Source: Kocuria sp. (lineage in GTDB: Bacteria > Actinomycetota > Actinomycetes > Actinomycetales > Micrococcaceae). From it: a stretch of DNA of 8,149 bases. The notes under the pieces are model-generated. The model was given only the letters and a program-made list of their open reading frames with translations. It was not told where the DNA came from and did not search any database. The position numbers and the translations under genes are program-made. Location: positions 1 to 8,149 of the forward strand of contig JAKDKI010000083.1 in the NCBI GenBank assembly GCA_030453435.1, given 5' to 3'. Below, piece by piece: positions 6,097 through 8,149 of the stretch. The stretch's first letter is position 1; each line of letters opens with the position of its first letter.

Positions 6097-6907
6097 CGGT
6101 GGCCAGCCGATCCAAGAAGATCCGGGCCACCCCCGCCTGATACGGGAGCCTAAACATGGACGCGGTGACCGTGCCCGCGGATGCCGGATCGGCCTGTTCC
6201 GCGCGCTTGATCGCGAGTGCCATGGTGTCCGCCTGTTGCAGCACGAACGTGTTGGAGACCGGGCTACCGTGGCCGGGTACGAAGACTTTGTACCGCTCCA
6301 ACGTGGCCAGCGAGTGCAGGGTTTCCACCCATCGCTGCGGGTAGGAGTCCTCGAAACTGGGATCCGCGCCTTCTTCCACCAGGTCACCGCAGAAGACGAT
6401 GTCCTCCACGCCCACACACACGTCGTTGTCGGTGTGGCCAAGCCCCAGGAAGAACAGCGTCACGGGTTTGTCACCCAGTTCGATACGCGTCAGTGACGGC
6501 CTGCGACCGTTGCCGGGCAGCGTGTTGGTGGGGAGCACGAGTTGGGTGTCCAGGCCATCCGCGTCTCCCATTTCGGGCTCTTGGGTCCCCACGAAACTGC
6601 GCTGGAAGTCACCGTGATCTCGCATGGCCGCCGCGCACGCCTTATGGGCCCAGAATTCAACAACTCCGGCGCGTTGGAACACGGCGTTACCCATGTAATG
6701 GTCGTAGTGAGCGTGGGTATTGACCACGGTCAGGGGCAAGTCTGTGACCTCACGAACGGCGGCCAAGATCTCGCGCCCCTGGCGCGGCCCCGCACCCGTA
6801 TCGATGACCAGGGCACGCTGAGATCCCACGATGAGCCCGGAGTTCAACCTCCAGTTCTCCGTGCCAATCACGTAGACGCCGTCGCGCAGCTCGTGGATGC
6901 GTGCCAT
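6014..6907 (-). CDS. MBL-fold metallohydrolase
   Basis: This is a 297-residue cytoplasmic metallo-beta-lactamase-fold hydrolase with a complete dinuclear metal site: THAHYDH (64-70, giving H65, H67, D69 and H70), GHTDND (157-162, H158), FCGDLVEEG (172-180, D175) and PGHG (211-214, H213). No signal peptide is visible. The fold covers glyoxalase II, lactonase, cyclase-like and other hydrolases; GHTDND and CGDLVEEGADPSFED suggest the broad group often annotated simply as MBL-fold metallohydrolase, and the substrate cannot be told. The tail after about residue 270 is polar and Gln/Ser-rich (SEPQTANSEQQQPQSQ) and is encoded in the region overlapping the PAP2 gene, so it is probably dispensable. 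The ATG at 6905-6907 has no good Shine-Dalgarno sequence but follows TAGGCT by 7 nt, so the transcript is probably leaderless. It is divergent from gluQ. Confidence 0.88.
   Translation of the reverse strand: MARIHELRDGVYVIGTENWRLNSGLIVGSQRALVIDTGAGPRQGREILAAVREVTDLPLTVVNTHAHYDHYMGNAVFQRAGVVEFWAHKACAAAMRDHGDFQRSFVGTQEPEMGDADGLDTQLVLPTNTLPGNGRRPSLTRIELGDKPVTLFFLGLGHTDNDVCVGVEDIVFCGDLVEEGADPSFEDSYPQRWVETLHSLATLERYKVFVPGHGSPVSNTFVLQQADTMALAIKRAEQADPASAGTVTASMFRLPYQAGVARIFLDRLATVRIETAASEPQTANSEQQQPQSQGIPQ
6098..6131 (+). terminator. Possible hairpin just after the PAP2 stop, inside the MBL gene
   Basis: GGTGGCC (6098-6104) pairs with GGCCACC (6125-6131), and an inner GATC/GATC pair (6109-6112 with 6119-6122) closes a CAAGAA loop. 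It begins one base after the PAP2 stop but has no U tract and lies within MBL coding sequence, so it may be chance. Confidence 0.22.
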
Positions 6908-6914
6908 GCCGAAC

Positions 6915-6920
6915 AGCCTA
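6915..6920 (-). promoter_or_regulatory. Candidate -10 box for a leaderless MBL transcript
   Basis: Minus-strand TAGGCT (TANNNT) is followed by 7 nt and then the ATG at 6905-6907, so the first transcribed base would be at or next to the A of ATG. No clear -35 hexamer is seen 16-18 bp upstream, where the sequence reads about GATGTAG. Confidence 0.55.
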
Positions 6921-6971
6921 ACCGCCCCCGGGCCCCTCTACATCCACCCAGCGATTGAAGTTACGCGGTGC

Positions 6972-6977
6972 TAGCCT
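6972..6977 (+). promoter_or_regulatory. Candidate -10 box for a leaderless gluQ transcript
   Basis: TAGCCT (TANNNT) is followed by 7 nt and then the in-frame GTG at 6985. This is the usual actinobacterial geometry for a leaderless mRNA and is the main reason for choosing GTG 6985 over TTG 6955. A -35 is not obvious. Confidence 0.55.
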
Positions 6978-6984
6978 GTGCGGC

Positions 6985-7932
6985 GTGCTCCCGTCCCAGC
7001 CCGCCTCGCAGCCTTCGAACGACGCCGCCCTGCCGCCCGCCGGCCGGTTCGCACCCTCGCCGTCGGGAGGCCTTCACCTGGGCAATTTGCGCACTGCGCT
7101 GGCCGCGTGGGGATTCGCTCGCGCGACCGGTAGAAAGTTCATCCTGCGGGTTGAAGACCTGGACCGTGTGAAGAAGGGCGCTGCGGAGCGCAATATTGCC
7201 GATCTGGCCGCCATCGGCCTGGATTGGGACGGCCCCGTGGACTACCAGGCGCCGCGCATTCCACAGTTCCTAGAAGAGGTGCAACGCCTTACAGATGCCG
7301 GGCTCACCTATGAATGTTTCTGCACTCGCAAGGAAATTCACGCGGCCGCCTCGGCACCGCACGGGATCCCCGGGGCCTACCCGGGTACGTGCCGGAACCT
7401 GAGCGAAGAGACCCGCGAGCGGCGTCGTGAGGAACGCCCGCCGGCCATCCGACTGCGCTCGGGCGTGACCGAATTCACCGTGCACGACTACTTTGCCGGC
7501 GAGTACACCGGCGCAGTGGACGACATGGTGCTGGTGCGCAACGACGGCACTCCCGCGTACAACCTGGCCGTGGTCGTGGACGATGCCCAGCAGGGGATCG
7601 ACCAAGTGGTGCGCGGCGACGATCTACTGCCGTCAGCGCCGCGGCAGGCCTACCTCGCGGAGCTACTGGGATACCGGACCCCCGAGTACGTTCATGTCCC
7701 CCTGGTGCTGGGCCCCACGGGCGCGCGGTTGGCTAAACGCGACGGAGCTGTAACACTTGAGGAATTACACGCTCTGGGTTACAGCGCGCGAGACGTGCTG
7801 CTGTGGCTCGGTGAATCACTGGGGGTTAACCACCCCCTCAATACCACGGCTGACTTGCTGAAGGACTGGAATCCCGGGGCCTGGAACACGGACCCCGCCA
7901 GCTTCACGGAATGGCCCGAAAAACGGGCCTGA
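6985..7932 (+). CDS. gluQ: Glutamyl-Q tRNA(Asp) synthetase
   Basis: This is a truncated glutamyl-tRNA synthetase paralogue of 315 residues from GTG 6985. Such enzymes activate glutamate without tRNA and attach it to the queuosine base at the wobble position of tRNA-Asp. Visible are the class I signature RFAPSPSGGLHLGN (21-34, HLGN standing for HIGH), the C-x-C...Y-x3-C zinc motif characteristic of the family (C101, C103, Y122, C126), the GDDLL segment (201-205) and the KMSKR-loop equivalent RLAKRDGA (228-235). The length matches the family (about 300), and there is no room for the anticodon-binding domain of full GltX. An upstream in-frame TTG at 6955 would add 10 residues (KLRGASLCGV), but these overlap the predicted -10 box and are unlike the family. 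The gene is divergent from the MBL gene, with a 77-bp gap, and ends two bases before a perfect palindrome. Confidence 0.92.
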   Translation: MLPSQPASQPSNDAALPPAGRFAPSPSGGLHLGNLRTALAAWGFARATGRKFILRVEDLDRVKKGAAERNIADLAAIGLDWDGPVDYQAPRIPQFLEEVQRLTDAGLTYECFCTRKEIHAAASAPHGIPGAYPGTCRNLSEETRERRREERPPAIRLRSGVTEFTVHDYFAGEYTGAVDDMVLVRNDGTPAYNLAVVVDDAQQGIDQVVRGDDLLPSAPRQAYLAELLGYRTPEYVHVPLVLGPTGARLAKRDGAVTLEELHALGYSARDVLLWLGESLGVNHPLNTTADLLKDWNPGAWNTDPASFTEWPEKRA

Positions 7933-7934
7933 AA

Positions 7935-7950
7935 CCACCCTTAAGGGTGG
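7935..7950. repeat. Perfect 16-bp palindrome between gluQ and putP
   Basis: CCACCCTTAAGGGTGG reads the same on both strands. It starts 2 bases after the gluQ stop and ends 19 bases before the putative putP -35. As RNA it would give a 6-bp stem with a TTAA loop and no U tract, a weak terminator; as DNA it is a good two-fold site for a dimeric repressor or activator of the downstream symporter gene. Confidence 0.6.
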
Positions 7951-7969
7951 GCAACGACACTTAACGGCT

Positions 7970-7998
7970 TTGGGTAGCTAAATAACGTCCCCTACAGT
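7970..7998 (+). promoter_or_regulatory. Candidate promoter of the putP-like gene
   Basis: TTGGGT (-35, 7970-7975) and TACAGT (-10, 7993-7998) are separated by exactly 17 bp. Transcription would start near 8005, giving a leader of about 32 nt that includes the GGAAGG ribosome site. This is the best -35/-10 pair in the window. Confidence 0.6.
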
Positions 7999-8023
7999 GG
8001 ACGCCGTCCAAATCTCTCGCACC

Positions 8024-8029
8024 GGAAGG
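8024..8029 (+). promoter_or_regulatory. Ribosome binding site of the putP-like gene
   Basis: GGAAGG lies 7 nt before ATG 8037-8039, a normal spacing. It supports this start, as no other in-frame start is near. Confidence 0.7.
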
Positions 8030-8036
8030 TACACCT

Positions 8037-8149
8037 ATGTCCGACCAGGCGTATCAACTCATCGCGATTGTGATCTATTTCTTAGGCATGATCGCGATTG
8101 GCCTGTGGGCCAACAGTAAGACAAAGAACCTCGACGATTACATGTTGGG
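8037..8149 (+). CDS. putP: Sodium/proline symporter, PutP-like (N-terminal 37 residues; runs off the window)
   Basis: Only the first 37 codons are present. The protein begins MSDQAYQLIAIVIYFLGMIA, a first transmembrane helix, followed by IGLWANSKTKNLDDYMLGG-like sequence (the last Gly is cut by the window edge). The pattern of helix, GxWA/S, TKN, DDY and LGG is the N-terminus of sodium:solute symporter family members, closest to PutP as I recall it (E. coli: FGMILIGFIAW, STKNFDDYILGG). It would import proline with Na+ across the plasma membrane as a carbon, nitrogen or osmoprotectant source. The family also includes pantothenate, glucose and other carriers, so proline specificity rests on this short match. 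The gene has its own promoter and ribosome site, with a palindromic candidate operator further upstream. Confidence 0.8.
   Translation, partial: MSDQAYQLIAIVIYFLGMIAIGLWANSKTKNLDDYML

Noticed and set aside
6955..6957. TTG 6955 as the start of gluQ
   Set aside because: It has no ribosome site, adds 10 residues unlike the family, and the interval contains a -10 box placed 7 nt before GTG 6985.
8061..8100. Direct repeat ATCGCGATTG at 8061-8070 and 8091-8100 inside the putP start
   Set aside because: Both copies encode Ile-Ala-Ile in a membrane helix and can be explained by codon use; there is no other sign of an operator.

Overview
The window looks like chromosomal DNA from a GC-rich actinomycete, probably of the Micrococcales/Micrococcaceae type. 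The reasons are GC-rich codon use, GTG and TTG starts, TANNNT -10 boxes placed 5-7 nt ahead of start codons (leaderless genes), and protein families typical of that group. The genus cannot be fixed from this sequence alone.

Layout, left to right: (i) the last 41 codons of an acyl-CoA dehydrogenase resembling glutaryl-CoA dehydrogenase, followed by a hairpin terminator; (ii) a large STAND-type ATPase regulator with a C-terminal LuxR helix-turn-helix, on the + strand; (iii) convergent with it, an FAD-dependent aromatic hydroxylase of the 3-hydroxybenzoate 4-monooxygenase (MobA) / phenol 2-monooxygenase family, the two sharing one long bidirectional terminator hairpin; (iv) a 352-base non-coding stretch holding the monooxygenase promoter and a second GC-rich hairpin; (v) a PAP2-family membrane phosphatase with an unusual Pro/Gln/Tyr-rich tail and two extra C-terminal membrane helices; (vi) an MBL-fold metallohydrolase on the - strand whose 3' end overlaps the phosphatase gene by 83 bp; (vii) a divergent glutamyl-Q tRNA(Asp) synthetase (gluQ), apparently leaderless; (viii) a perfect 16-bp palindrome, a good promoter and the first 37 codons of a PutP-type sodium/proline symporter.

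Functionally, the regulator and monooxygenase may form a small aromatic-catabolism unit: the hydroxylase would feed a ring-cleavage pathway and the STAND regulator could sense a ligand and control it. The regulatory link rests on adjacency only. The rest of the window looks like ordinary single-gene transcription units. Nothing here amounts to a wholly new system. The most interesting points are a predicted active-site substitution in the MobA-like enzyme, a 16-bp inverted repeat bracketing the regulator-hydroxylase pair, the tail architecture of the PAP2 protein, and the compact back-to-back leaderless promoters between the MBL gene and gluQ. No tRNA, rRNA, insertion sequence, CRISPR array or phage gene was seen.
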